NCBI GenBank assembly: GCA_023458535.1
Contig: JAEWYW010000039.1
Coordinates: forward strand, 50,368 to 114,367
DNA: 64,000 nt
Direction of reading: 5' to 3'
Source of the DNA: Bacteroidota bacterium
GTDB taxonomy: Bacteria; Bacteroidota; Bacteroidia; Flavobacteriales; Weeksellaceae
How positions within the stretch are numbered: position 1 is the stretch's first letter; each line of letters begins with the position of its first letter. Positions 54,624-63,355 of this stretch are shown one piece after another. The notes under the pieces are model-generated. The model ran no database searches. It was not told the DNA's origin and saw nothing but the letters and a program-made list of their open reading frames with translations. The translations under genes and the position numbers were made by a program.

Positions 54624-55793
54624 TCATGAGGAAGTTTTAGAATATTTATAAGAACTTAATGTTTTAAGAAAAGATATGATATCTGAAATTTCATCATCTT
54701 CCAGATGTAAAGGTTTTATCATACCAGATTTTTTAGGGTAATGAGAATCTTTTTTCTGAGAATTTGTTAAGTTTTCCCGACCAAAACCTACATTGTACAT
54801 CATCATAACGTTCATGATTTCAGGAAACTGACCATTGTGCATATACGGTTTTGTTTGGGCTACTTCCCGCAAACTTGGCGTTTTAAATTTCTTTTTGTCC
54901 TGTGGATTTTTGGTGACATCAAATCTACCCAAGTCGGTATCATTCTCACTGAAAAAATCTAAACCAATATGGTGAAATTTATTATCTGAAAAGTTCCCAG
55001 TGTTGTGACAGTTGATACAATTGGCTTTGGTTCTGAAAAGGTGCAACCCTCGTATTTCAGAATCTGAAAGTTCATCTTTTTTACCTTCTATAAAAATATC
55101 GAAGCGTGATTTTGGACTCACTAATGTTCTTTCGTATGTGGCAATGGCTTTTGCCAACCGCTCTTCAGTAACTTTTTTATTTCCAAATGCCTTGCGAAAA
55201 AGTTTTTTATATTCTTTATTTTCGATCACTCGGTTGATGGCTAAGTCCATATGAAGATTCATCTCTACAGGGTTTTCAATAGGATGCTTCACCTGGTCTT
55301 CCAAATTTTTAGCTTTGCCGTCCCAAAACAAACTTTTAGCATAGCCCGAATTGAGAATACTGATCACGTTGCGCAAACCCTCCTGATTATTGTGGCCTTG
55401 AGCCAACATTTTGCCATCAGTAAAAGCTTTTTCTGGTAAATGGCATGTACCGCACGATATTTTTCCAGATTCTGAAAGTTTAGGATCGAAAAAAAGTTTC
55501 TTTCCTAAATTTTCTTTAGCTTTTGAATAAGGATTGTCGCTGGGAAATTCCATCTGTGGTAAAACACCAATATCTTTGAAACCTTCTTTAGCTTCTTCAA
55601 ATAAAAATGGTTTTGGCCAAAGTTTAGGATTGCCGCTTCCATAAAGTTGACGAAGTTCTTGCACGCTGTAATCCTTCTCTCCCAAGTTAAAACTCATGAG
55701 AAATAAAATAAAAACACCAACTACAAAAGCTAAAAAGATATTATTTTTCAAATGCTGCAATAAACTTTCACAAAGATATAACTTATTCAACAT
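54624..55793 (-). CDS. Di-heme cytochrome c peroxidase
   Basis: 389 residues. An N-terminal membrane anchor (NIFLAFVVGVFILFLMSF) is followed by two c-type heme sites, ISCGTCHLPEKAFTDG and CINCHNTGNFSD, and a MauG/CcpA-like core (PFRNVISILNSGY-like region: RNVISILNSGYAKSLFWDG). It reduces hydrogen peroxide in the periplasm using electrons from cytochrome c or quinol chain. A methionine ligand lies in TKPYMHNGQFP. A terminator of the neighbouring T9SS gene lies upstream. Confidence 0.92.
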   Translation of the reverse strand: MLNKLYLCESLLQHLKNNIFLAFVVGVFILFLMSFNLGEKDYSVQELRQLYGSGNPKLWPKPFLFEEAKEGFKDIGVLPQMEFPSDNPYSKAKENLGKKLFFDPKLSESGKISCGTCHLPEKAFTDGKMLAQGHNNQEGLRNVISILNSGYAKSLFWDGKAKNLEDQVKHPIENPVEMNLHMDLAINRVIENKEYKKLFRKAFGNKKVTEERLAKAIATYERTLVSPKSRFDIFIEGKKDELSDSEIRGLHLFRTKANCINCHNTGNFSDNKFHHIGLDFFSENDTDLGRFDVTKNPQDKKKFKTPSLREVAQTKPYMHNGQFPEIMNVMMMYNVGFGRENLTNSQKKDSHYPKKSGMIKPLHLEDDEISDIISFLKTLSSYKYSKTSS

Positions 55794-55817
55794 TCTACTC
55801 CCGCAATAACAAGCGAT

Positions 55818-55843
55818 AAAAACCCTCTTAAAAAAGAGGGTTT
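55818..55843 (-). terminator. Terminator of the repeat-rich T9SS gene
   Basis: AAAAACCCTCTT (55818-55829) pairs with AAGAGGGTTT (55834-55843), giving a GC-rich stem and a T-run on the minus strand; 34 bases past the stop. Confidence 0.75.
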
Positions 55844-55876
55844 AAATAACAATTAAAATTGAAAAACAACATCAAA

Positions 55877-57991
55877 TTATTTTTTAACCATGATTTTGTA
55901 TGATTTTTCTGTCTGACTACTTTTTAGTTTCAGAATATAAATCCCTTCAGGTAAATCATAATTTTCATAATGAATAATTGAAACTCCTCTTCCTTTTGAA
56001 ATACTACCACTTAAATCTGCGATTATTCTACCGTTAGAGTCAAATAAATATGCTTTTAAACTTCCAGAATCACCACCTTCAAGGTTAATGTTAATATCTC
56101 CTCTTGTTGGATTTGGATAAACTTTTATTGATTGATTTTGCAAAGCCTTATTCATAATTTTGGCGTTATCAATAGATGTTTTAGCATAATCATTTGTTAT
56201 TTTTTGATCCGAGCATGGACAAGCCAGATATCCTAAATTGCTTGTACCATTGTCAAAATTTCTATTGATATTATCAATAACGGTATTTATTTCTGAAGGA
56301 CTGTACTGAGTAGAAATGCCACCGATTATCTTATTTGCTAAATCCCATGCCTGTTGAACTGTAGACCCCATCATTGGTCCGGAAGTGATAATCATGTCCT
56401 TCAAGACGGTGTTAGAAGATGAGAAGTTGGAATCTGCTTCATCAAATTTCATACTCAATGCTAAGGCAACCAAATTATTTGCTAATGTATTTTTGTTATT
56501 CGCAGGGTTAGTGGCCGATCCTGGAAGTACACTTGGAGTACCTCCTTTTGCTAAGAAGTTTTTAACTGCTAAAGCGGTAGTAAATGTAAATACTTTGCTT
56601 CCAGCACCTATTTTAAGATAATCTGGAGCAGTGAATACTGTTGCAAAATTAGCATCTCTATAGACTCCCCAATTATTCCCGTTGGCAGGTGCACCCCATC
56701 CACCTTGTGTAACAGTGGTACCCTGACAGCTGATTGGTTTAATCTCAAAAGATTGAGAAATAGTACATCCATTAGCATCTGTTACTGTTACTGAATACTG
56801 TCCTATTGGCAATTCAACCGTCTGCGTAGTCGCCCCATTAGACCATAAATAGGTATACGAAGGTGTACCACCAGTAACATTCGCACTAACAGTGGCCGTT
56901 CCATTATAGCAAAGAACATCCATCTTGTCGATTGTTAACACCAACGGATCTGGTGCAATAACAGTGATTTCGGCAGATTTACTGCATAAATTACTGTCTT
57001 GTACCACAACAGAGTAAGTGCCTGCAGACACTTGAATACTTTGTGTTGTTTCACCAGTTGACCATAAATAGGAATAATTTCCTGTTCCACCACCAGCTAC
57101 TGCAGTTAGGGTAGCTTGTCCGCCGTTGCATAAAATGGATGTGCTTGTAATATCAACCATGAGCATTTCGGGCTGTACAACGGTTATTGAAACTGATTTG
57201 CTACAATTACTTTCATCCTTAACTGTTACCTGATAAGTACCTGCCGGCACTTCTATACTAGGAGTTGTCTCTCCTGTTGACCACAGGTAAGTATAATTAC
57301 CTACTCCATTTGTGGCGGAAGCTGTTATTGTTGAAAGGCCGCCGAAACATTTAATTTCGGTAGAACTAATACTAGCTTCAAGTGTACAGCATTTAAGAAA
57401 TCCTAAATCTTGACTTCCCTCGTCATAATTTCTGTTGATTGCATCTGCCGCAGCATTAAAATCAGAAGCTGTGTATTGTGAAGCTTGGCAATTTCCAATA
57501 AAATCATTAGCCAAATTTAAGAATTGATTAACCGTTTTGCCTTGGAACGGACCTGAAGCAATTATATAGTTTCCTAAACTAATATTTGAAGACGAAAAGC
57601 CAGGGTCATTCGAGTCGAATCCTACTGCAAGCATTACGGCTACCAATTGACCTGCCAAAGTATTGCTGTAGAGCGAACCTGGGTCTGAATAATTATTATT
57701 TAATACAGAAGGAGTTCCTCCGGAAGGAAGGAAATCTGTAATAGATTGCGGTGATGTGAGTACAAGTTTATTTCCAGATGCACATCCTAAAACCAATCCG
57801 TTAGGGAAAGTATTACTAAAATTTGCGTATAAATAACTTACATTAGGGTTTGATGTATTAGGTGCGCCCCAACCACCCATTGTGAGAGTATGTCCTTGAC
57901 AGTTCTGTGCATGTACGGTAGAACTAAACAATGAAAAAATCATGAAAAAAGAGAGTTTCCATGAAGTAATTAGTTTGTAAATTGAATCCAT
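55877..57991 (-). CDS. Secreted T9SS type A protein with two copies of one domain around SprB repeats
   Basis: 704 residues from MDSIYKLITSWKLSFF; signal peptide ends STVHAQ. An N-terminal domain of about 190 residues starts NCQGHTLTMGGWGAP and a second copy near residue 430 starts SCQGTTVTQGGWGAP; both contain GGTPSVL. Between them are three repeats of about 75 residues of SprB type, each with YLWSxGxTTxSI or close and GTYxVxVxD. The C-terminus is a type A sorting domain (IKVYPNPTRGDININL, LPEGIYILKLKSS). It is presumably surface-exposed; function unknown. Confidence 0.87.
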   Translation of the reverse strand: MDSIYKLITSWKLSFFMIFSLFSSTVHAQNCQGHTLTMGGWGAPNTSNPNVSYLYANFSNTFPNGLVLGCASGNKLVLTSPQSITDFLPSGGTPSVLNNNYSDPGSLYSNTLAGQLVAVMLAVGFDSNDPGFSSSNISLGNYIIASGPFQGKTVNQFLNLANDFIGNCQASQYTASDFNAAADAINRNYDEGSQDLGFLKCCTLEASISSTEIKCFGGLSTITASATNGVGNYTYLWSTGETTPSIEVPAGTYQVTVKDESNCSKSVSITVVQPEMLMVDITSTSILCNGGQATLTAVAGGGTGNYSYLWSTGETTQSIQVSAGTYSVVVQDSNLCSKSAEITVIAPDPLVLTIDKMDVLCYNGTATVSANVTGGTPSYTYLWSNGATTQTVELPIGQYSVTVTDANGCTISQSFEIKPISCQGTTVTQGGWGAPANGNNWGVYRDANFATVFTAPDYLKIGAGSKVFTFTTALAVKNFLAKGGTPSVLPGSATNPANNKNTLANNLVALALSMKFDEADSNFSSSNTVLKDMIITSGPMMGSTVQQAWDLANKIIGGISTQYSPSEINTVIDNINRNFDNGTSNLGYLACPCSDQKITNDYAKTSIDNAKIMNKALQNQSIKVYPNPTRGDININLEGGDSGSLKAYLFDSNGRIIADLSGSISKGRGVSIIHYENYDLPEGIYILKLKSSQTEKSYKIMVKK

Positions 57992-58072
57992 GTGTTTTGG
58001 ATTTAAATTATTTGTGTAATGATGTATCAATACAAGAAATCATGTATTGCGGGAAGAGATTAAAAAACAATC

Positions 58073-58090
58073 CGCACTATTAATAGTGCG
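58073..58090. promoter_or_regulatory. 18-bp perfect palindrome upstream of the repeat-rich T9SS gene
   Basis: CGCACTATTAATAGTGCG lies 82 bases upstream of the start at 57991. It could be an operator for a dimeric regulator or a small hairpin; no T-run of a good terminator on the minus strand. Confidence 0.4.
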
Positions 58091-58242
58091 ATATTTTTTA
58101 CAAATAATGCAAAGTCTCAGTAGGGTAAAGGTCTAAAGATTAAAGACCCTAAATAGTTGCCTTTCTCATAATTGTATCGCTTTCGGTTGTAATAGTTTTC
58201 ACCAAATGTAAATTTTATATTTAATAAAACATATCAGTAAAA

Positions 58243-58278
58243 ACCCTGAAATTTTAGCGTAAATACCCTGGAATTTTA
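58243..58278. repeat. Direct repeat in the 300-base intergenic gap
   Basis: ACCCTGAAATTTTA (58243-58256) and ACCCTGGAATTTTA (58265-58278) are 13/14 identical with a 22-base period, just past the end of the NdpA-like gene. The gap 58031-58334 otherwise holds only the palindrome at 58073 and a terminator. Confidence 0.45.
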
Positions 58279-58285
58279 TAAAAAA

Positions 58286-58307
58286 AAGGATACCACTGGG
58301 CATCCTT
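58286..58307 (-). terminator. Terminator of the nucleoid-associated protein gene
   Basis: AAGGAT (58286-58291) pairs with ATCCTT (58302-58307), with a few further pairs (CC/GG) near the loop. The minus strand continues with T residues; 28 bases past the stop. Confidence 0.6.
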
Positions 58308-58334
58308 CATTATTAGTTAGCATTATTTCTAAAA

Positions 58335-59363
58335 TTACTTTTCTTCATCAAAATACAATCGGTAGAATTTTCCTTTATCATCCTCCCCTGTTTCCAGCAT
58401 TTTGCGATCACCGTGGACATAGATGTGGAAATTTTTATCCAGTTTAATCACAGATTTAAAATGTCTTTGCTGTTTTTTCACCGCTGATGCGTTAATAGGA
58501 AAATCTTCAGAAATACTTACCTGCATATCTTGTTCGTAATCAGACTTAAAGTTGGAGAAACTTTCAATAACGTGTTCATCACCCAAAACTTCTTTGGTGA
58601 ACTGATCGTAATCGAATTTTTCTTTGTCTTTAAAAAAATTGATTGATTTATTTAAAAAATCTGCTTGATCCACTTTGGAGACTTCAAATTCCTGCGGCAG
58701 CTGCTTGGTGATGTAATCTTTGTAAACAGCCAAAGTTTCCTGAGTATGGAAATAATCGTCGTTTCTTTGTTTCACTTTTAAGAAATCTTCAAACCAATAA
58801 TACATATCACCATTTTTATTGTTATCTACAACAGAAACTACATAGCCAGATTCTTTATCATTATTGTAAATAATTGCTCCTTTGTCTAATTTCGATAAAC
58901 CTACGCCGAAATCTCTTTCTATCTGAAAATCGTCTTCTGAAGCATGAAACTTGAGGAAAGGTTCTTTTTTCTCCATCTTGAAAATGCCTATGGAATCAAT
59001 CTTTGCCCTATTGCCATCAGCAGAATCAAATGATTCCCCAGGAAAATATACCACAAACACTTCGCCACTCTGCACCCTTGGGTTTTCGGCAGCGTCATAG
59101 AGATGTTTTGCGATATTTTCACTTTCCCAAATAAATTTATCATTATCATCGAAAATCTCTGATACAGAACTGTAAACTGGGTTATTCACCAAATAAGAAT
59201 CACTGTAAAACTGAAACTGCTCCTCAGATTTAAAAGCATTGACAAAATAGTTGAATAAAAGCTCTTTCATATCATCCTCCAACTGTAATTCTTCATGAGA
59301 AATGTGGAGAGAATCGCCATTTATCTTATTACCAACTTTATGAACTATAATTTTTGAAAACAT
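58335..59363 (-). CDS. Nucleoid-associated protein, NdpA/YejK-like
   Basis: 342 residues, similar to the family's length. Begins MFSKIIVHKVGNKING and has SEIFDD, HLYDAAENPRVQSGEVFVVY, and the conserved N-terminal half pattern of NdpA. Member of the 37-kDa nucleoid-associated family of unclear function. A -7 box is 21 bases upstream. No operon partner. Confidence 0.82.
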   Translation of the reverse strand: MFSKIIVHKVGNKINGDSLHISHEELQLEDDMKELLFNYFVNAFKSEEQFQFYSDSYLVNNPVYSSVSEIFDDNDKFIWESENIAKHLYDAAENPRVQSGEVFVVYFPGESFDSADGNRAKIDSIGIFKMEKKEPFLKFHASEDDFQIERDFGVGLSKLDKGAIIYNNDKESGYVVSVVDNNKNGDMYYWFEDFLKVKQRNDDYFHTQETLAVYKDYITKQLPQEFEVSKVDQADFLNKSINFFKDKEKFDYDQFTKEVLGDEHVIESFSNFKSDYEQDMQVSISEDFPINASAVKKQQRHFKSVIKLDKNFHIYVHGDRKMLETGEDDKGKFYRLYFDEEK

Positions 59364-59383
59364 TTTATATAATTTAAAGTGTG

Positions 59384-59391
59384 CAAAGATA
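59384..59391 (-). promoter_or_regulatory. Bacteroidetes -7 box of the NdpA-like gene
   Basis: TATCTTTG on the minus strand, 21 bases before the start at 59363. The remaining gap to 59585 shows only AT-rich sequence. Confidence 0.4.
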
Positions 59392-59585
59392 TTTTCTTTT
59401 ATTCGAAAACTAAAATATCGTAAAACAATACACTTTTTCGAAAAACTTTAAACTTTCTTAAAAGATAAATCATAAAAGTTAAGGTTTCTATAAAAAATAT
59501 AAGGAATCAGAAAATTTCTGATACATGGAATTATTATTGATTCTAAATAAACTCAATTAAATGATTAAATTAAAAAAGAAAGAAT

Positions 59586-60095
59586 ATGAAAATGATCACG
59601 GGAAAAAACACAAGAAATACATTATTAGGTTTATTGTTAGTAGGTTCGGTAAGTTACGCTACGGCTCAGACGTCAGTAAAACCTGCTGTGCAGGCACAGG
59701 TTACCCAGCAGCAACCTCAGCAAGACAATGAAGCCTTAGTAAAACAAGCACAGGAATTTCAAGAACAACAAGACTGGAAAAGTGCTTTGGATACATGGAA
59801 AAAAATTGAAACTTCGCTGCCAGACTGGGCTCCAGTGTACTACAGCGAAGGATATGTGTACCAAAACATGAAAGATAATGCTAATGCCAAAATAGCTTAT
59901 GAAAAATATTTAGAAAAAGTAAAGCCAGAGGAAATTGAAGCAAGTAAGAAGAATCTGGCGTACGCACACTTCTTTGTTGCCTATTCTAACTTTGAAACTA
60001 ATAAAGAAGAAGCCAAAAAACATATTGCAAAATCCCTAGAGTATGATCCTACCAATCAGGATGCTCAAAACTTAAGCAAGTCGCTTAATCCTTAA
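59586..60095 (+). CDS. Secreted TPR protein
   Basis: 169 residues. The signal peptide (GKNTRNTLLGLLLVGSVSYA then TAQ) precedes a Gln-rich stretch (QAQVTQQQPQQDNEALVKQA). Then three tetratricopeptide units: WKSALDTWKKIETSLPDWAP, YYSEGYVYQNMKDNANAKIA and NQDAQNLSKSL. It is periplasmic or surface-linked and probably binds a partner. Start at 59586 or, two codons later, 59592. Confidence 0.78.
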   Translation: MKMITGKNTRNTLLGLLLVGSVSYATAQTSVKPAVQAQVTQQQPQQDNEALVKQAQEFQEQQDWKSALDTWKKIETSLPDWAPVYYSEGYVYQNMKDNANAKIAYEKYLEKVKPEEIEASKKNLAYAHFFVAYSNFETNKEEAKKHIAKSLEYDPTNQDAQNLSKSLNP

Positions 60096-60115
60096 TTATA
60101 ATTCTAAATTTTAGA

Positions 60116-60147
60116 TAGTCCTCAGGCTTCGGCTTGAGGATTTTTTT
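60116..60147 (+). terminator. Terminator of the TPR protein gene
   Basis: TCCTCAGGC (60119-60127), loop TTCG, GCTTGAGGA (60132-60140), followed by seven T (60141-60147). Confidence 0.8.
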
Positions 60148-60177
60148 GTTGTTTTAAATTTGTTGTTTTAAATAAAA

Positions 60178-60816
60178 TTAGTTTTCCAGAAAACCCAGCT
60201 CCTTAGCCTTCTGAACGAGCGTAATGGTTTTATTGACTGAAAACTTTGACATTAAGTTCTTGCGATGGCTGTCCACCGTTTGAGTCGTCACAAACAGTTT
60301 ATCAGCGATTTCCACAGACGAAAGTCCGTTCGCGAGAAGATGCAGAACTTCACTTTCTCTCTTGGTAACAGGCGGAATTTCTTCAGCTGCGTCTTTTGCC
60401 AACGAGGCCAACGCTTGTTGCGCATCAATTCCGAAATAAATTCCCCCATCATAAACCCGCTCAATTGCTTCCTCAATCTCCGTTACAGAAGCGCTTTTCA
60501 CTAAATAACCAGATGCATTGTTGCTCAGCATTCGTACAATAAAACTACGTTCATTATTATTGCTGAAACCGATAATTTTAACATTGGGATACAGTTTTTT
60601 TATTTCCGCACAAAGGCTGATTCCGTTGCTGTCTGGAAGATTGATGTCCAAAAGTATAATATCTACAACCATTTTCGAAAGAATCTCCATTAAATCTGCA
60701 CCGCAGCCCACAGTTGCCACTACATCCATATTGGGTTTCTGATCCAAAAAATTACGTAAACCTTCTGTTATTACGGGGTGATCATCACAAATAATTATTC
60801 GAATTTTAGGCTCCAT
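60178..60816 (-). CDS. NarL/FixJ-type response regulator
   Basis: 212 residues. The receiver domain has IICDDHPVITEG (acid pocket), the phosphorylated Asp57 in VDIILLDINLPDS and Lys in GYLVKSASV. The C-terminal LuxR-type HTH is KRESEVLHLLANGLSSVEIA, VTTQTVDSHRKNLMSKF. It is 14 bases after the histidine kinase gene and is surely its partner. Target genes are unknown. Confidence 0.95.
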   Translation of the reverse strand: MEPKIRIIICDDHPVITEGLRNFLDQKPNMDVVATVGCGADLMEILSKMVVDIILLDINLPDSNGISLCAEIKKLYPNVKIIGFSNNNERSFIVRMLSNNASGYLVKSASVTEIEEAIERVYDGGIYFGIDAQQALASLAKDAAEEIPPVTKRESEVLHLLANGLSSVEIADKLFVTTQTVDSHRKNLMSKFSVNKTITLVQKAKELGFLEN

Positions 60817-60830
60817 TGCTTGTTTTTAGG

Positions 60831-62738
60831 TTATATTTTAGCTTCTACATTGATGGTGGTTCCACTTTCTGGAGATGAATTAATATCCATTTTACCGTTC
60901 AGTGCATGGACACGCTTTTCAATATTATTAAGTCCTAAACTTCGTTTCACTTTTTCTGGTGAAAAACCTTTGCCGTTGTCTTCGATATCAATTAATAGAA
61001 GTCCGTTTTCCAATGTGCACTGCACCAAAACTTTGTTTGCATCGGAATGTTTAACTGCGTTATTTACCGTTTCCTGCACGATGTGAAAAATATGAATTTG
61101 TTTTTTATTGTCTTCAATCTGATTCAGATTTTTTACATAACAAGAAATTTGTGTTTTTGAAGTAGACATATTCTGACAAAAATCTTTAATCGCATCTTCC
61201 AAACCGAAGCGGCGCAAAGTTTCAGGTGTAAGATTCCGTGCTGTATTTCGAAGTTCCGAAAGACAGATTTCCAACTGTGACGTAAGCTTTTGCAAATCGG
61301 TGCTTTCATTCTGCTGTGCGAGATTTTCGAGATGAATTTTGATGCCTGTAATTCGACCTCCAATGCCATCGTGAAGATCTTTTGCAATACGTTCTCTCTC
61401 CTGAATTTCGCCTTCATACAACGCCTGCTCTATTTCGTTTTTACGTTGCTGTTGCATCGAATAGAGCTTTTGCTCATTCCTTTTTTTCCGCTGAATTAAA
61501 GCATAGATAAAAAATGAAATCACCACCAATAACAAAATCACACTAATGGTGATAATAATTCCTTGCTGTCGGTTTTTGGTTGTAAGATATTCCAAAGATT
61601 TTTCCTGTTCGTTGGTCTTGTATTTTTTTTCAAGGTTTAAAATTTGAAGCTTTTCATTTTCCTTTTGAACACTGTCATTTAAGCTTTGGAATTCATCGCT
61701 ATAAATTAACGCTTGCTGGTAGTTTCCCAAGTTCTTTTCAAGTTTTATCAACTCATTTAATAATACCAATTTGTTTTTAGAGCGATGGGCATTCTTTTTA
61801 TCGTTAAGCAAGCTGGTAAGAACTGCCTTGCCTTTTTCCCAGTTTTTTTCTTTTTTTAGAATGTTAAAATACTCGTAGTTTAAGGTAAAATAATCGTAAT
61901 CGAGATTTAGCATTTTAGCCATATGAATACCTTTCTGAACATTTTCCAGTGCATCCTTGGTTGTTCCTTTAGCCGAATAGTATTTGGTTTTCTGTAAGTA
62001 CGAATATACTTTGTATTGAGATTCTGGCAACTTTTCCAAATAGAAATCTGCATTCTTCAGTGCTTGCCCCATCAAGTCCAATTGTTTGGTTTCCATATAC
62101 GGATTTGCAAGGTTTAGATAAGCCCACGCCGCTGTTTCATTTTTCAGAGTACTGCTTGGTGCAGTTTTTAGGGTCTCAATGGATTTTTGATAGTAACCAA
62201 TGGATTTGGAAAACTCTCGAAAATTATCAAATACCATCCCGACATCAACAAGATAGCTTGCAAGTAAAGTTTTGTTACCCGATTTTTCAGCAAATGGGAT
62301 GCACTTTTCTAGTGTAATATTTAGAAAACTCTGATTTTTATCTTGAAGTTGTTCTAAAACTGCGTAATTATGCCAAGCTTTGGCTCGATACTCAAAAGAT
62401 GAATTGGATGATTTGTTCTTGAGTATCTGATCAGCTTCCAAATATAGTTTTTGCGCTTTCTGAATATCGTAATCGAAATAAATTCCAGCCTTATAAAACA
62501 ACCAAGTTCCTTTCAAAAACTGGTCATTCCCCACAAATTTACGCGCCAACTCAAGATGCCGAAAAGCTTTTGCTGTGTCTCTGTACGACCAGTAATTGGA
62601 CAACTCCATTTGAGTAATCGCTTTATCTTTTGATGATTTAGATTGCGAAAATAGATTTTCCAAACTGTCCACTACCAACTTCTGCGCAATACTTTGCACA
62701 AAAAATAACAAGCCAAGCAACATAAACAGTTTTCGCAT
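60831..62738 (-). CDS. Sensor histidine kinase with TPR sensory region
   Basis: 635 residues. Signal peptide MRKLFMLLGLLFFVQSIA, then about 370 residues of periplasmic TPR-like helices (ESYQ-type repeats such as YRAKAWHNYAVLEQLQDKNQ). One membrane helix (IIITISVILLLVVISFFIY). The phosphoacceptor His lies in RERIAKDLHDGIGGRITG (HisKA_3) and the ATPase has VNNAVKHSDA, DIEDNGKGF. It pairs with the NarL regulator. This kind of TPR kinase is common in flavobacteria; the signal is unknown. Confidence 0.93.
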   Translation of the reverse strand: MRKLFMLLGLLFFVQSIAQKLVVDSLENLFSQSKSSKDKAITQMELSNYWSYRDTAKAFRHLELARKFVGNDQFLKGTWLFYKAGIYFDYDIQKAQKLYLEADQILKNKSSNSSFEYRAKAWHNYAVLEQLQDKNQSFLNITLEKCIPFAEKSGNKTLLASYLVDVGMVFDNFREFSKSIGYYQKSIETLKTAPSSTLKNETAAWAYLNLANPYMETKQLDLMGQALKNADFYLEKLPESQYKVYSYLQKTKYYSAKGTTKDALENVQKGIHMAKMLNLDYDYFTLNYEYFNILKKEKNWEKGKAVLTSLLNDKKNAHRSKNKLVLLNELIKLEKNLGNYQQALIYSDEFQSLNDSVQKENEKLQILNLEKKYKTNEQEKSLEYLTTKNRQQGIIITISVILLLVVISFFIYALIQRKKRNEQKLYSMQQQRKNEIEQALYEGEIQERERIAKDLHDGIGGRITGIKIHLENLAQQNESTDLQKLTSQLEICLSELRNTARNLTPETLRRFGLEDAIKDFCQNMSTSKTQISCYVKNLNQIEDNKKQIHIFHIVQETVNNAVKHSDANKVLVQCTLENGLLLIDIEDNGKGFSPEKVKRSLGLNNIEKRVHALNGKMDINSSPESGTTINVEAKI

Positions 62739-62908
62739 ACCCTAAGTAAAAATTGTTTCGTAAAAATACTATTCAAAACTATACGAAAGGACATCATGAT
62801 TGAAAATCCCTAAAAATAGGGAGATGAAAATCAATCTTTTGTAGGATTGTGGTGACGCCTGCGAGAAAGTACTTTTGAATTGTCATCTAACCACAAAATA
62901 ACATCACA

Positions 62909-63334
62909 ATGAAGTATTTAAAATTTTTTAAACTCACTGCTTTTTTAGCAATAACATTTTTAGCGATTCTGTCTTGCGGAAGAGATCAGGAAGAAAGCAC
63001 TCCTAGCGATCCATTTATTGGAAACTGGAAATTAAAAGCCGTGAGTGCAAATGGTCAGACACAAGATGTAAGCAATGCTGCTTGTTGGAAAGATTCTAAG
63101 TTGAACGTATCCCATTCTACTGCAGAATTCATTTTAAGTGTTCCGAATGCGAATACAGGAAGTTGCCAAAGCTCACAAGATTCTTATCAATGGAGCAACA
63201 ACAATGGAACTTATTATTACACAGAAAATGGTCAGCAGCAAACACTACCGATTCAATTTTTTGATAATAACGCTACTCTACAGCTTAATCTAGACGTCAA
63301 CGGAACAGTTGTATCATTCTCTTTCACAAAGTAA
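62909..63334 (+). CDS. Lipocalin-like lipoprotein
   Basis: 141 residues. Lipoprotein signal FFKLTAFLAITFLAILSC with lipid Cys23. The mature domain follows the lipocalin_4 style found in Bacteroidetes: DPFIGNWKLKAVSANGQTQ, then strands with Asn and Thr. Function unknown. Upstream 62739-62908 is a divergent gap with the kinase gene and no clear promoter found. Confidence 0.78.
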   Translation: MKYLKFFKLTAFLAITFLAILSCGRDQEESTPSDPFIGNWKLKAVSANGQTQDVSNAACWKDSKLNVSHSTAEFILSVPNANTGSCQSSQDSYQWSNNNGTYYYTENGQQQTLPIQFFDNNATLQLNLDVNGTVVSFSFTK

Positions 63335-63355
63335 ATCACATTAAAAATTTAAAAT

